Shown: positions 7,418 to 15,361 of the stretch, in pieces
Position numbering within the stretch: the stretch's first letter is position 1
How the letters are laid out: the number at the start of each line of letters is the position of its first letter
Assembly: GCA_003852775.1 (NCBI GenBank)
Contig: RDDZ01000014.1
Location: forward strand, 1 to 64,000
Direction: 5' to 3'
From: Microbacteriaceae bacterium
GTDB taxonomy: Bacteria; Actinomycetota; Actinomycetes; Actinomycetales; Microbacteriaceae
DNA: 64,000 bases
Made by a program: the position numbers and the translations under genes
The notes under the pieces: generated by a model
Told to the model about the DNA's origin: nothing
Databases searched by the model: none
The model's input: only the letters and a program-made list of their open reading frames with translations

Positions 7418-8380
7418 ATGAGCGCGTCCGGCGGTACGAAGGCGATCATCGCGGCATTCCTGGCCAACCTCGGGATCGCGATTACGAAGTTCGTCGCGTG
7501 GTTCTTCTCGGGGTCGAGCTCGATGCTCGCGGAGGGCGTGCACTCGGTGGCCGACTCGGGCAACCAGCTGCTGCTCCTGCTCGGCGGCCGGAAGGCGAAG
7601 AAGGCCGCGGATGCCGAGCATCCGTTCGGCTACGGCCGCGAGCGCTACGTCTACGCGTTCGTCGTCGCGATCATCCTGTTCTCGGTCGGCGGCGTGTTCT
7701 CGATCTACGAGGGCATCGAGAAGCTGACCCACCCGCACCCGCTCGAGAACGCGTGGCTGCCGATCCTCGTGCTGTGCATCGCGATCGTGCTCGAGGGCTT
7801 CTCGCTGCGCACGGCGGTGAAGGAGTCGAACCACGTGCGCGGCAAGCAGAGCTGGGTGCAGTTCGTGCGCCGGGCGAAGCAGCCGGAGCTGCCCGTCGTG
7901 CTGCTCGAGGACGTCGCGGCGCTCCTCGGCCTCGTGCTCGCCCTCACGGGCGTGGGCCTCACGATCATCACCGGCGACAACCTCTGGGACGGCATCGGCA
8001 CGATCGCGATCGGCGTGCTGCTCGTGACCGTCGCCATCATCCTCGGCATCGAGACGAAGAGCCTGCTCATCGGCGAGGGCGCGGAGCCGGAGGTCGTGGC
8101 GAAGATCCTGGCGGCCCTCAACGGCCACCCGCAGGTCGAGGCCGTCATCCACATGAAGACCCTCTACCTCGGGCCGGACGAGCTCATGGTGGCCGCCAAG
8201 ATCGCCGTGCCGAAGGCCGCCCGGGCCGTCGAGATCGCGACCGCGATCGACGCGATCGAGAAGGACGTGCGCGCGGCGGTGCCCGTCGCCCGCGTCATCT
8301 ACCTCGAGCCCGACATCTACGTGGCGCGCGAGGGAGAGCACCCCTCGACCGACGCGATCGTCATCAAGAGCACCGACTGA
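7418..8380 (+). CDS. Cation diffusion facilitator (CDF) family metal exporter
   Basis: This 320-residue protein has about six membrane helices (residues 8-215) and a C-terminal cytoplasmic metal-binding fold. Helix 2 carries the HxxxD pair (EGVHSVADSGNQ). The second metal-site helix reads LLEDVAALLGL, with Glu-Asp instead of the usual His-xxx-Asp; this resembles the ZnT9-like branch of the family, so the metal may not be zinc. An extra hydrophilic loop (about residues 128-160) precedes it. The mRNA appears leaderless. Confidence 0.85.
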   Translation: MSASGGTKAIIAAFLANLGIAITKFVAWFFSGSSSMLAEGVHSVADSGNQLLLLLGGRKAKKAADAEHPFGYGRERYVYAFVVAIILFSVGGVFSIYEGIEKLTHPHPLENAWLPILVLCIAIVLEGFSLRTAVKESNHVRGKQSWVQFVRRAKQPELPVVLLEDVAALLGLVLALTGVGLTIITGDNLWDGIGTIAIGVLLVTVAIILGIETKSLLIGEGAEPEVVAKILAALNGHPQVEAVIHMKTLYLGPDELMVAAKIAVPKAARAVEIATAIDAIEKDVRAAVPVARVIYLEPDIYVAREGEHPSTDAIVIKSTD

Positions 8381-8444
8381 CGTCCGGGTCGCACCGACGC
8401 GCCCCGCCCCCTCCGCAGTACCCCGACAGAACGGATCCCCGTCC

Positions 8445-8801
8445 ATGCAGATCGTCCAGAACATCCTCCTCGCGACCCACGTCTTCGGGCTCGCGATCAT
8501 CGTCGGCCCCTTCATCCTGCAGATGCGCAAGAAGGAGGGCTTCGCCACGGGCCTCATCCTCACCGGCGCGATCATCCAGCTCGTCACGGGCCTGGCGATG
8601 GTCGGCATCGGCGAGGCCGTGCTCGACGACGACTACAACTCGATCAAGATCGCCGTGAAGCTCGGCATCGCGCTCATCGTGCTGGTCGGCGCGATCGGCG
8701 CCCGCGTCGCCGAGAAGAAGGGCAAGCCGGTCACGCCGTGGTTCCACACCGCGGGCGGCATGGCCGCGATCAACATCCTCATCGCCGCCATCTGGCGCTG
8801 A
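8445..8801 (+). CDS. Small integral membrane protein, function unknown
   Basis: This 118-residue protein has four predicted membrane helices: [55 protein letters not shown] and the C-terminal [12 protein letters not shown] histidine lies in helix 1 and a KKGKPV loop before the last helix. It has the look of small Actinobacteria-specific membrane proteins, with no assignable activity. It follows the CDF gene by 64 bp and ends at a strong hairpin. Confidence 0.7.
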   Translation: MQIVQNILLATHVFGLAIIVGPFILQMRKKEGFATGLILTGAIIQLVTGLAMVGIGEAVLDDDYNSIKIAVKLGIALIVLVGAIGARVAEKKGKPVTPWFHTAGGMAAINILIAAIWR

Positions 8802-8813
8802 GCCCCGCATTCC

Positions 8814-8858
8814 GAGGCGCCGCCTCCGTCCCGCAGCGCGGCGACGGGGCGGCGCCTC
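8814..8858. terminator. Long terminator-like hairpin
   Basis: An 11-bp perfect outer stem GAGGCGCCGCC/GGCGGCGCCTC plus a 5-bp inner stem CCGTC/GACGG is interrupted only by one bulged T at 8825. It lies 3' of the small membrane gene and is followed by a pyrimidine-rich stretch. Confidence 0.75.
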
Positions 8859-8868
8859 GTCCGTCTCT

Positions 8869-8962
8869 TCTGAGGTGTCACTTTCGGTCGCGCGGCGGGC
8901 GCCACGGACGACCGAAAGTGACACCCCAGAGAGCTCGCGCGACGGAAAGTGACACCTCAGAG
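8869..8962. repeat. Three copies of a TGAGGTGTCACTTTC repeat
   Basis: TCTGAGGTGTCACTTTCGG starts at 8869. An inverted copy runs 8909-8930 (one mismatch, 22-bp arms, 18-nt loop). A second inverted copy at 8940-8962 overlaps the tadA stop codon. Together they form a large hairpin between convergent genes. It may act as a terminator or be a dispersed intergenic repeat. Confidence 0.7.
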
Positions 8963-9427
8963 TTCGGAGGCGCGGGCCTCCTCGAAGAAGCGGGTGAGCA
9001 CGGCGGCGCACTCGCCCTCGAGCACCCCGGGGATCACCTCGGAACGGAACGGCAGACGGCGGTCGCGCAGGAGGTCGTGCACGCTCCCCGAGGCGCCGGC
9101 CTTCTCGTCCCACGCGCCGAACACGACGCGCGGGATCCGCGCCGCGAGTATCGCCCCCGCGCACATGACACACGGCTCGAGCGTCACGACGAGGGTCGTG
9201 TCGTCGAGGTGCCAGTCACCGCGCAGCTCCGCGGCCCGCCGGATGGCGACCACCTCCGCGTGCGCCGTCGGATCGCCGTGCTTCTCGCGCTCATTGCGAC
9301 CATGGGCGAGCACGGTGCCGTCGGCGGCGAGCACGACCGCCCCCACGGGCACGTCGCCCGAGGCGAGAGCGAGCTCCGCCTCGGCCAGTGCGAGGCGCAT
9401 GGCCTCCTCGTGGGCGCTCGTGGGCAT
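8957..9427 (-). CDS. tadA: tRNA adenosine(34) deaminase TadA
   Basis: This 156-residue zinc deaminase has the catalytic HAEVVAI (HxE, about residues 56-58) and the zinc ligands PCVMCAGAI (PCxxC, about 85-88). GDVPVGAVV near the N-terminus is also typical. It converts A34 to inosine in tRNA-Arg(ACG), whose gene is in this window (45785-45857). The start at 9427 is 7 nt downstream of TAGGCT, so the mRNA is probably leaderless. Its stop codon lies in a repeat. Confidence 0.92.
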   Translation of the reverse strand: MPTSAHEEAMRLALAEAELALASGDVPVGAVVLAADGTVLAHGRNEREKHGDPTAHAEVVAIRRAAELRGDWHLDDTTLVVTLEPCVMCAGAILAARIPRVVFGAWDEKAGASGSVHDLLRDRRLPFRSEVIPGVLEGECAAVLTRFFEEARASEL

Positions 9428-9440
9428 AGATTGGAGCCTA
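9427..9440. promoter_or_regulatory. Symmetric divergent leaderless promoter (tadA / upp)
   Basis: The start codons are 12 bp apart. TAGATT (9427-9432, plus) is 7 nt before the upp ATG. TAGGCT (9440-9435, minus) is 7 nt before the tadA ATG. Each -10 box shares one base with the other gene's start codon, so the whole pair is an almost symmetric block. Any -35 element must lie inside the opposite gene. Confidence 0.65.
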
Positions 9441-10072
9441 TGCGAGTGCACGTCGCCGACCATCCGCTCATCACCCACAAGCTCACCGTCCTGCGGGATG
9501 AGCGCACCCCGTCGCCGGTGTTCCGAGCGCTCGCGGAAGAGCTCGTGACGCTGCTCGCGTACGAGGCGACGCGCAACGTGCGCACCACCGAGGTCACCGT
9601 CAAGACCCCCGTCGCCGAGACCACCGGTCTCGCGATCGCCACCCCGCGCCCGCTCGTCGTGCCCATCCTGCGCGCCGGTCTCGGGATGCTCGAGGGCATG
9701 GTCAAGCTCGTCCCGACCGCCGAGGTCGGCTTCCTCGGCATGGTGCGCGACGAGGAGACCCTCCAGCCCACGACCTACGCGGAGCGGCTGCCCGACGACC
9801 TGTCGAACCGCCAGTGCTTCGTGCTCGACCCCATGCTCGCGACGGGCGGCTCGCTCGGCGCGGCGATCGAGTTCCTCTTCGAGCGCGGCGCCGTCGACGT
9901 CACCGCCGTGTGCCTCATCGCCGCCCCCGAGGGCCTCGAGCACGTGCGCAGGATGACGGAGGGCCGCGAGGTCACGATCGTCATCGGCGCGCTCGACGAG
10001 AAGCTCAACGAGAAGGGCTACATCGTGCCGGGCCTCGGCGACGCGGGCGACCGCCTCTACGGCCTGGTCTGA
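9440..10072 (+). CDS. upp: Uracil phosphoribosyltransferase
   Basis: This 210-residue enzyme converts uracil and PRPP to UMP. It shows the N-terminal [14 protein letters not shown], the [10 protein letters not shown] block, the PRPP-binding loop [16 protein letters not shown] (about residues 128-143) and the uracil-binding C-terminus [17 protein letters not shown]. All are diagnostic and the length is standard. The ATG has no ribosome site but sits 7 nt after a -10 box, consistent with a leaderless transcript. Confidence 0.95.
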   Translation: MRVHVADHPLITHKLTVLRDERTPSPVFRALAEELVTLLAYEATRNVRTTEVTVKTPVAETTGLAIATPRPLVVPILRAGLGMLEGMVKLVPTAEVGFLGMVRDEETLQPTTYAERLPDDLSNRQCFVLDPMLATGGSLGAAIEFLFERGAVDVTAVCLIAAPEGLEHVRRMTEGREVTIVIGALDEKLNEKGYIVPGLGDAGDRLYGLV

Positions 10073-10231
10073 TTCTTCTGCGCCGCGATAGTCCGCGGCG
10101 CCGGCCGTCTCCGACCACGAGCGCGGTCGCGGCCGGAAACGACTGCCGATATGGCCACTGTCCTGCGGCGACATCCGCGGCGTCGGGTGCGTGGCAGCCG
10201 TTTCATTCTGTTACGACGCTTTTCGTCGCAG

Positions 10232-10261
10232 TTGACACATGGCGTAACGGTCGCCCAAACT
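10232..10261 (+). promoter_or_regulatory. Promoter of a leaderless uORF
   Basis: TTGACA (10232-10237) is a consensus -35; an 18-bp spacer leads to CAAACT (10256-10261). Seven nt later is the ATG at 10269. Upstream, GTTACG and CGTAAC (10210-10248 area) flank a small GACG/CGTC hairpin and may be a regulatory dyad. Confidence 0.55.
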
Positions 10262-10268
10262 CGTGGGC

Positions 10269-10370
10269 ATGACCGTTCACGCGCGCCCCACGACCTCCTT
10301 CGAGGCCCTCGGGAACGCCGGCATGATGATGCCGGTGCGCGCTGGTCTGTGTTGTCGAATGTGCGCTTGA
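10269..10370 (+). CDS. Leaderless 33-residue upstream ORF ending LCCRMCA
   Basis: The ORF begins at an ATG placed 7 nt after the -10 of a strong promoter and encodes MTVHARPTTSFEAL through LCCRMCA, then TGA. Three of its last five residues before the final alanine are cysteines, two as consecutive TGT codons, which is unusual against the C-rich third positions nearby. A 7-bp hairpin (CCGGCAT/ATGCCGG, 10318-10335) lies in mid-ORF. It precedes an orphan winged-helix regulator by 148 bp. It may be an attenuating leader peptide sensing cysteine; that role is inferred from position and sequence only. Confidence 0.45.
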   Translation: MTVHARPTTSFEALGNAGMMMPVRAGLCCRMCA

Positions 10371-10518
10371 GCCGCCCCATCGCCCGAGTTACCCACCGAT
10401 GGTGAACTCCCCGGCATCCGGCTCCGACAGCCCGGATGGCGCTTCCCACTCCGACAGCACCCGGCCCGCCGCCCCTTCTGACACCGCGGCCGCCGACACC
10501 TCGCAAGGATTCGACGAC

Positions 10519-11250
10519 ATGTCTCTCGCCACCCTCGACACCCTCCGTCCCCCGACCCGCCCCTACCCCGTTCCCCGCGCCACCGAGCGCGAGCAGCAGG
10601 CCGCACAGGCCCAGGCCGACCGGCCCCGCATCCGCGCCGTGCCCGAGGGCACCGAGGCCCGCGGCTTCGCGCTCTACGTGGGCGTCGACGAGCTGAAGGC
10701 CGCCACCTCGGGCGTCTCGCTCCCCCAGCTCGTCGAGGCGCTCAAGCGCACGGTCGCCGAGCTCGTGCCGGATGCCGAGACCTACGCGGCCGTCGCGCTC
10801 GCTCCGCGCGGCGCGGGCGGTCGCGATGTGGAGGTCGTGCGCCTGGCCCTGCAGGACCCGGCCGCCCTCGCCAAGCACCGCCAGAGCGCGGAGCCCGCGG
10901 AGGCGCCCGAGCCCAAGGGCGGCGTCGTCATCGACATCTCCCGCAAGCGCGTCCAGCTCGACGGCGAGGTCGCTCCGCTCACCTACAAGGAGTTCGAGCT
11001 GCTGCAGTTCCTCGTGCTCCGCGAGGGCCGCACGATCGAGCGCGCCGAGATCATCGCGACGCTGTGGGCCGACGGCGGCGACGACGTGCCGAACGAGCGC
11101 ACGATCGACGTGCACGTGCGTCGGCTGCGCTCGAAGCTCGGCGCCTACGAGGACATCGTGCGCACCGTGCGCGGTTCGGGTTACCGTTTCGACCGCCACG
11201 CGGACGTCACCATCCGATGGGCCTCGACTCCCTCGCCCGACGTCTTCTGA
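10519..11250 (+). CDS. Orphan OmpR-type winged-helix regulator with novel N-terminal domain
   Basis: This 243-residue protein has a C-terminal OmpR/PhoB winged helix (about residues 135-226) with LTYKEFELLQFLVLREG, RTIDVHVRRLRSKLG and TVRGSGYRFD. It has no receiver domain. Instead residues 49-113 form a compact block starting GFALYVGVDELKA and containing PDAETYAAVALAP, shared with the paralogue at 46331-46978 and not recognised as a known domain. A low-complexity, alanine/proline-rich stretch precedes it. The ATG at 10519 has AAGGA 9 nt upstream; an earlier ATG at 10399 has no ribosome site and would add a disordered 40-residue tail. A partner kinase is not present. Confidence 0.75.
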   Translation: MSLATLDTLRPPTRPYPVPRATEREQQAAQAQADRPRIRAVPEGTEARGFALYVGVDELKAATSGVSLPQLVEALKRTVAELVPDAETYAAVALAPRGAGGRDVEVVRLALQDPAALAKHRQSAEPAEAPEPKGGVVIDISRKRVQLDGEVAPLTYKEFELLQFLVLREGRTIERAEIIATLWADGGDDVPNERTIDVHVRRLRSKLGAYEDIVRTVRGSGYRFDRHADVTIRWASTPSPDVF

Positions 11251-11392
11251 GCAGCACGGCGGTCCGCCTCGCGACACCGCCGGATCCGAGCGCTCCTCGG
11301 GACCTTCGTCCGTTCCCCTCCGCCCCGCGTCGGCGTAGCGTCGAGGCGTCGACGGCGAGATGCGCCGCCGCGCCGATGGAGGAGTGAACACG

Positions 11393-12481
11393 ATGAAGGC
11401 TGCGCGCTACTACGGGCCGCGAGACGTGCGGATCGAGGAGGTTCCGGAGCCGGAGCTGCGCCCCGGCGCGGTCGCGATCGACGTCGCGTTCTGCGGCATC
11501 TGCGGGAGCGACCTGCACGAGTACCTGGACGGGCCGATCTTCGTGCCGCCGAAGGGGCACCCGCATCCGCTCTCCCACGAGGAGGAGCCGGTGACCCTCG
11601 GCCACGAGTTCTCGGGGATCGTCTCCGCCGTGGGCGAGGGCGTGACGAAGGTGACACCCGGGGAGTCGGTCGTCGTGGAGCCGTACTTCGTGTGCGGCGA
11701 GTGCGCCCAGTGCCGGGCGGGCAGCTACCACCTGTGCGACAAGATGGGCTTCATCGGCCTCTCGGGCGGGGGCGGGGGGCTCAGCCCCAAGATCGTCGTC
11801 GACGAGCGCTGGGTGCATCCGGTCGGCGACATCCCGCTCGACCAGGCGGCGCTCATCGAGCCGCTCGCCGTCGGACACCACGCCTTCGTGCGCTCGGGGG
11901 CGAAGGCCGGCGACGTGGCCCTCGTGGGCGGCGCGGGCCCCATCGGGCTGCTGCTCGCGGCCGTGCTGAAGGCCGAGGGCGTGACCGTGATCATGTCGGA
12001 GCTGAGCGAGGCGCGGAAGCAGAAGGCGCGCGAGACGAAGGTCGCCGACCACGTCATCGACCCGAGCCAGGAGGACCTCATCGCCCGGGTGAGGGAGCTC
12101 ACGGGCGGGGTCGGCGCGGATGTCGCGTTCGAGTGCACGAGCGTCAACGCCGTCCTCGACCAGCTCTTCGACGCCGTGAAGCCCGCGGGCGTCATCGTGA
12201 ACGTCTCGATCTGGGGGCACCCGGCGACGATCGACATGCAGAAGCTCGTGCTCAAGGAGATCGATCTGCGCGGCACGATCGCCTACGTGAACGACCACCC
12301 CGCGACGATCAAGCTCGTGCAGGAGGGCAAGATCGATCTCGCCCCGTTCATCACGGCGCGCATCCCGCTCGACCGGCTCGTCGAGGACGGCTTTGACACG
12401 CTCATCCACCGCAACGAGACGGCCGTCAAGATCCTCGTCGAGGAGCCCGCGGGGGTCGCGGCGCTCGCGAAGCAGGGCTGA
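11393..12481 (+). CDS. Zinc-dependent (R,R)-butanediol dehydrogenase-type alcohol dehydrogenase
   Basis: This 362-residue medium-chain dehydrogenase has the catalytic zinc site (CGICGSDLHEY and GHEFSG), a structural zinc cluster of cysteines (CGECAQCRAGSYHLC) and a Rossmann motif VGGAGPIGLLLA. The long HPHPLSHEEEPVTLGHEF insertion is typical of 2,3-butanediol dehydrogenases. It probably interconverts acetoin and butanediol or a related vicinal diol using NAD(H). GGAGGAG precedes the ATG. It converges on an EamA transporter 10 bp away. Confidence 0.8.
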   Translation: MKAARYYGPRDVRIEEVPEPELRPGAVAIDVAFCGICGSDLHEYLDGPIFVPPKGHPHPLSHEEEPVTLGHEFSGIVSAVGEGVTKVTPGESVVVEPYFVCGECAQCRAGSYHLCDKMGFIGLSGGGGGLSPKIVVDERWVHPVGDIPLDQAALIEPLAVGHHAFVRSGAKAGDVALVGGAGPIGLLLAAVLKAEGVTVIMSELSEARKQKARETKVADHVIDPSQEDLIARVRELTGGVGADVAFECTSVNAVLDQLFDAVKPAGVIVNVSIWGHPATIDMQKLVLKEIDLRGTIAYVNDHPATIKLVQEGKIDLAPFITARIPLDRLVEDGFDTLIHRNETAVKILVEEPAGVAALAKQG

Positions 12482-12491
12482 CGGGAGCCGT

Positions 12492-13346
12492 TCACCGCCG
12501 GGCGGGGAGCTGCCCGGCGGCGATCCCGACGAGCACGAGCGCGATCCCGAGCCCCTGCGCGAGTGCGAGGGTCTCGCCGCCCGCGAGCACGCCGAGCAGG
12601 ACGCCCGTGACGGGGTTGAGCAGGCCGATGACGCCGACGACGCCGGCACTCAGCCGCTGGAGGCCGGAGAACCAGGCGACGTTGGCGAGCGCCGTGCCGA
12701 CAAGGGTCACGAAGGCGAGGCCGGCCCATCCGGTGGCGTCGAGCACGGGCGGGGCGCCCTCCACGAGCAGGGCGGCGACGAGCAGCAGTCCGCCGCCGAA
12801 CAGCAGCTGCCACGCGCTCGCCGTGATCGGCGTCGCGGTGCCTCCCCACCGCCGCGTGAGGACGTAGCCGAGCGAGGAGGCGACGAGTCCGGCCACGGAG
12901 GCGGCGACGCCCCATCCGTCGATCTCGCCTAGTCCGCCCCCGACGAGGAGCAGCACGCCCAGGATGCCGATGACGGCTCCCGCGATGACGCGCAGCGCCG
13001 GCCGCTGGCCGAGGAGCGCCCACGCGAAGGCGGCGAGCACGAGCGGCGACGCCGCCATGATCGACGACGCGACGCTCGTCGGCAGCAGCTGCGCAGCGAT
13101 GTAGATGAGCAGGAAGAAGCCGCCGACGTTGAGCACGCCGAGGAGCGCCGTGCGGCCCCACTCGCGCGCGCCCTGCGGATGCGAGCGCGCGATCGCGAGC
13201 AGCACGAGGCCCGCGGGGAAGGCGCGCAGGGCCGAGCCCCACAGCGGGCTGTCGGCGGGGAGGGTGTGCTGCGTCACGAAGTAGGTCGCTCCCCACGCCA
13301 TGGGGGCGATCGCGGTGACGAGCGCGGCGCGCCAGTTGACTTCCAT
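12492..13346 (-). CDS. EamA/DMT family transporter
   Basis: This 284-residue protein has ten membrane helices in two EamA repeats, e.g. AAVTAIAPMAWGATYFVT-like helix 1 and the second-repeat helix GLINPVTGVLLG-like segment. The family exports small metabolites; the substrate is unknown. The ATG at 13346 is 7 nt after TATTTT on the minus strand, so the mRNA is leaderless and an upstream in-frame ATG at 13400 is rejected. The divergent MarR gene 39 bp away is the obvious regulator. Confidence 0.82.
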   Translation of the reverse strand: MEVNWRAALVTAIAPMAWGATYFVTQHTLPADSPLWGSALRAFPAGLVLLAIARSHPQGAREWGRTALLGVLNVGGFFLLIYIAAQLLPTSVASSIMAASPLVLAAFAWALLGQRPALRVIAGAVIGILGVLLLVGGGLGEIDGWGVAASVAGLVASSLGYVLTRRWGGTATPITASAWQLLFGGGLLLVAALLVEGAPPVLDATGWAGLAFVTLVGTALANVAWFSGLQRLSAGVVGVIGLLNPVTGVLLGVLAGGETLALAQGLGIALVLVGIAAGQLPARR

Positions 13347-13353
13347 GGAAGAT

Positions 13354-13379
13354 AAAATACTTGCAGTAGAAGATACTAT
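13354..13379. promoter_or_regulatory. Divergent EamA/MarR promoter with candidate operator
   Basis: TATTTT (13359-13354, minus) lies 7 nt before the EamA ATG. TACTAT (13374-13379, plus) lies 6 nt before the MarR ATG. Between and over them is the palindrome TACTTGCAGTA (13358-13368). GAAGATA is also repeated on both sides. This AT-rich island in very GC-rich DNA is a good MarR operator candidate controlling both genes. Confidence 0.55.
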
Positions 13380-13385
13380 TCCCGC

Positions 13386-13886
13386 ATGGCCCGGGATCAC
13401 GTCGATGGCATCCAGGACCAGTGGCGCGCCGAGCGCCCAGACCTCGACCCCTCACCCCAGGGAATCATCGGCCGCATCCACCGCCTCGGCGGCCACCTGC
13501 ACGAGGAGCTCGTAGCCGTCTACCGCGAGCACGGGCTCGGCGAGGGCGACTTCGATGTGCTCGCGTCGCTGCGCCGCACGGGCGAGCCGTTCGAGCTTCC
13601 CGCGGGGCAGCTCGCCGAGCACACCATGGTCACGACGGGCGGCATGACGAAGCGCCTCGACCGCCTCGAGCAGGCCGGGCTGCTCGAGCGCCGCATCGAC
13701 GCGGATGACGCGCGCGTGCGCCGCGTGCGTCTCACCGAGCGCGGGCGCGAGGTCATCGACGCCGCCTTCGGCGACCACATGCGCAACGAGGCGCGCCTGC
13801 TCGCCGAGCTGCCGACATCCGACCGACTCGCGCTCGAGCGCATCTTGCGGGACTGGCTCGTCCGCATCGAGGGCGCCGTCGACTGA
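13386..13886 (+). CDS. MarR family transcriptional regulator
   Basis: This 166-residue protein has the MarR winged helix: FDVLASLRRTG, the recognition helix MVTTGGMTKRLDRLEQAGLLERR and the wing DADDARVRRVRLTERG. The N-terminal dimerisation helix is also present. It is divergent from the EamA exporter across a palindromic spacer, so it most likely represses that exporter and itself. The ligand is unknown. The transcript looks leaderless. Confidence 0.87.
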   Translation: MARDHVDGIQDQWRAERPDLDPSPQGIIGRIHRLGGHLHEELVAVYREHGLGEGDFDVLASLRRTGEPFELPAGQLAEHTMVTTGGMTKRLDRLEQAGLLERRIDADDARVRRVRLTERGREVIDAAFGDHMRNEARLLAELPTSDRLALERILRDWLVRIEGAVD

Positions 13887-14053
13887 CGTGTATCAGGGCG
13901 CCCCGCCGCCCCTCCTCCCCTGTGCGGACGAACGCCCGCCGGCGGCACCTCCGGCCGCCGCATCCGTTCCGCGGCGGCCGCCCGACGCGCAAGCGCCCGC
14001 CCGCACCCCCGAGCGCGGCGCCGACGAGACCGACGACCAGCATGCCGCCCCGT
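13887..14053. other. Gene-poor 167-bp region beside the ApbE remnant
   Basis: Very GC-rich. On the minus strand, directly after the ApbE stop, a reading beginning MLVVGLVGAALGG could be the first helix of a lost membrane protein. It soon becomes arginine-rich and runs antisense into the MarR gene, so I do not call a gene. It may be decayed sequence of the operon that lost its middle. Confidence 0.3.
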
Positions 14054-14775
14054 TCATGCGGCGGCGGCCCGCTCGATCGCGGAGCGGATGCCGGGGGTGG
14101 CGCGCAGCGAGCCGTCTCGGTCGACGGTCAGCACGTCGACGTCCTCGCGCGCGCAGATCTCGTCGAGCGTGCGCTCGCCGCCGGCCACGATCGCGGTCGC
14201 GAGCACGTCGGCCGTGACGATGTCGTCGGCCACCACGCTCACCTGCAGGTAGGGGCTGCGGGGCAGGTCGGCCCGCGTCCAGATGTGGTTGCCGCGCTCC
14301 GCCGAGCCGCTCGTCGCGAGCGCCCGGCGACCGGGCGTCGGGCGGAGCGCCGTAAGCATCCGGTCGCGCGCCGCGGGGTCGACGATGCCGAGCGCGTCGG
14401 GAGGCCCGCCGGCAGACCACACGAGGTCGCCGCCGACGCCGAGCACCCAGCCGCCCTCCGTCTCGCCCTCGAGCACCCGCACGGCATGCCGCATCGCCCG
14501 CGCCTTCACGACGCCCGAGAGGTCGAGCAGCCCGTCGGGGCGGTGCGCGGTGAAGGCGCCGTCGGTGCGGGAGCGCCACACGGTCGCCTCGAGGTAGGCC
14601 TCCCGGAGCGGGGCGCTCGCGTCCGCCAGCGCGAGAGAGCCGCGGGCGATGCGCGAGAGCTCCGAGTCGGGGCGGAAGAGCGAGAACCGCGCGTCGGCAT
14701 CGGCGAGCGCCTCCCGCACCGCGGCGAGCACCGCACCGCCGATCGCCCGCTCCGTCGCGAGCGACGCCACAGGTA
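14054..14775 (-). pseudogene. FAD:protein FMN transferase (ApbE), 5'-truncated
   Basis: The frame keeps most of ApbE: DARFSLFRPDSELSRI, RTDGAFTAHRPDGLLDL, SGVVKARAM, GVGGDL, LATSG and TADVLATAIVAGG. ApbE attaches FMN to threonine of exported flavoproteins. The normal start (signal peptide and MGT segment) is missing. The frame runs directly out of the response-regulator gene next to it, in a different reading frame, and the only in-frame ATG (14827) lies inside that gene. About 50 N-terminal residues are gone. The intact remaining frame suggests a recent deletion. Confidence 0.75.
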
Positions 14776-15360
14776 GCGCACGTACTGGTCGACGACGTTC
14801 GGGTCGATGTGCCGGGTGGTTCCCCACACTTCGCCGAGGATCGTGGCCCGGGTGAGGTCTTCGCCCGCGTGCACCGCGAACAGCCGCGCGAGGGCGAACT
14901 CGCGCGCGCTCAGCGCGACGGGCTCCCCCGCCACGCGGGCCCGCAGGCTCGCCCCGTCGAGCTCGAGCCGCCCCACCGTCACGACGACCTTCGGCTCCTG
15001 CGTCTCCCGCCGCACGAGGGCCCGGATGCGCGCACTCAGCTCGGCGAACGCGAACGGCTTCACGAGGTAGTCGTCGGCTCCCGAGTCGAGCCCCTGCACC
15101 CGGTCCTCGATCGCGTCGCGCGCGGTCAGGAGCAGCACGGGCAGGCGCACGCCGCGCATCCGCAGCTGCCGACAGAACTCGAAGCCGTCGAGCCCCGGGA
15201 GCATCACGTCGACCGCCGCCGCGAAGCCGCCGTCGACCGCGGCCATGAGACCCGCGGTGCCGTCGTGCGCCTCGATGACCTCGTAGCCCTCCTCACGCAA
15301 CCCGCGCGTCAGCAGTCGGGCCATCTCCGGGTCGTCTTCGACGACCAGTACGCGCGGCAT
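14506..15360 (-). CDS. OmpR-family response regulator, C-terminus replaced by out-of-frame ApbE sequence
   Basis: Residues 1-115 are a receiver domain (VVEDDPEM, phosphoacceptor in VDVMLPGLD, LLTARD, DYLVKPF). Residues 125-197 are an OmpR winged helix as far as DPNVVDQYVRYL. At that point (about 14770) the family normally continues RRKLG...TVRGVGYRL. Here the reading enters the ApbE gene out of frame and adds about 87 arginine-rich residues before a stop. The last wing of the DNA-binding domain is therefore missing. The ATG at 15360 is 1 nt after the VIT gene stop. The usual sensor kinase gene is absent, as expected if it lay in the deleted stretch. Confidence 0.75.
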   Translation of the reverse strand: MPRVLVVEDDPEMARLLTRGLREEGYEVIEAHDGTAGLMAAVDGGFAAAVDVMLPGLDGFEFCRQLRMRGVRLPVLLLTARDAIEDRVQGLDSGADDYLVKPFAFAELSARIRALVRRETQEPKVVVTVGRLELDGASLRARVAGEPVALSAREFALARLFAVHAGEDLTRATILGEVWGTTRHIDPNVVDQYVRYLWRRSRRSGRSAVRCSPRCGRRSPMPTRGSRSSAPTRSSRASPAALSRWRTRAPRSGRPTSRRPCGAPAPTAPSPRTAPTGCSTSRAS

Positions 15361-15361
15361 C

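Noticed and set aside
13753-14043. 96-codon minus-strand ORF starting MLVVGLVGAALGG
   Set aside because: The first helix looks plausible but it turns arginine-rich and runs antisense into the MarR gene.
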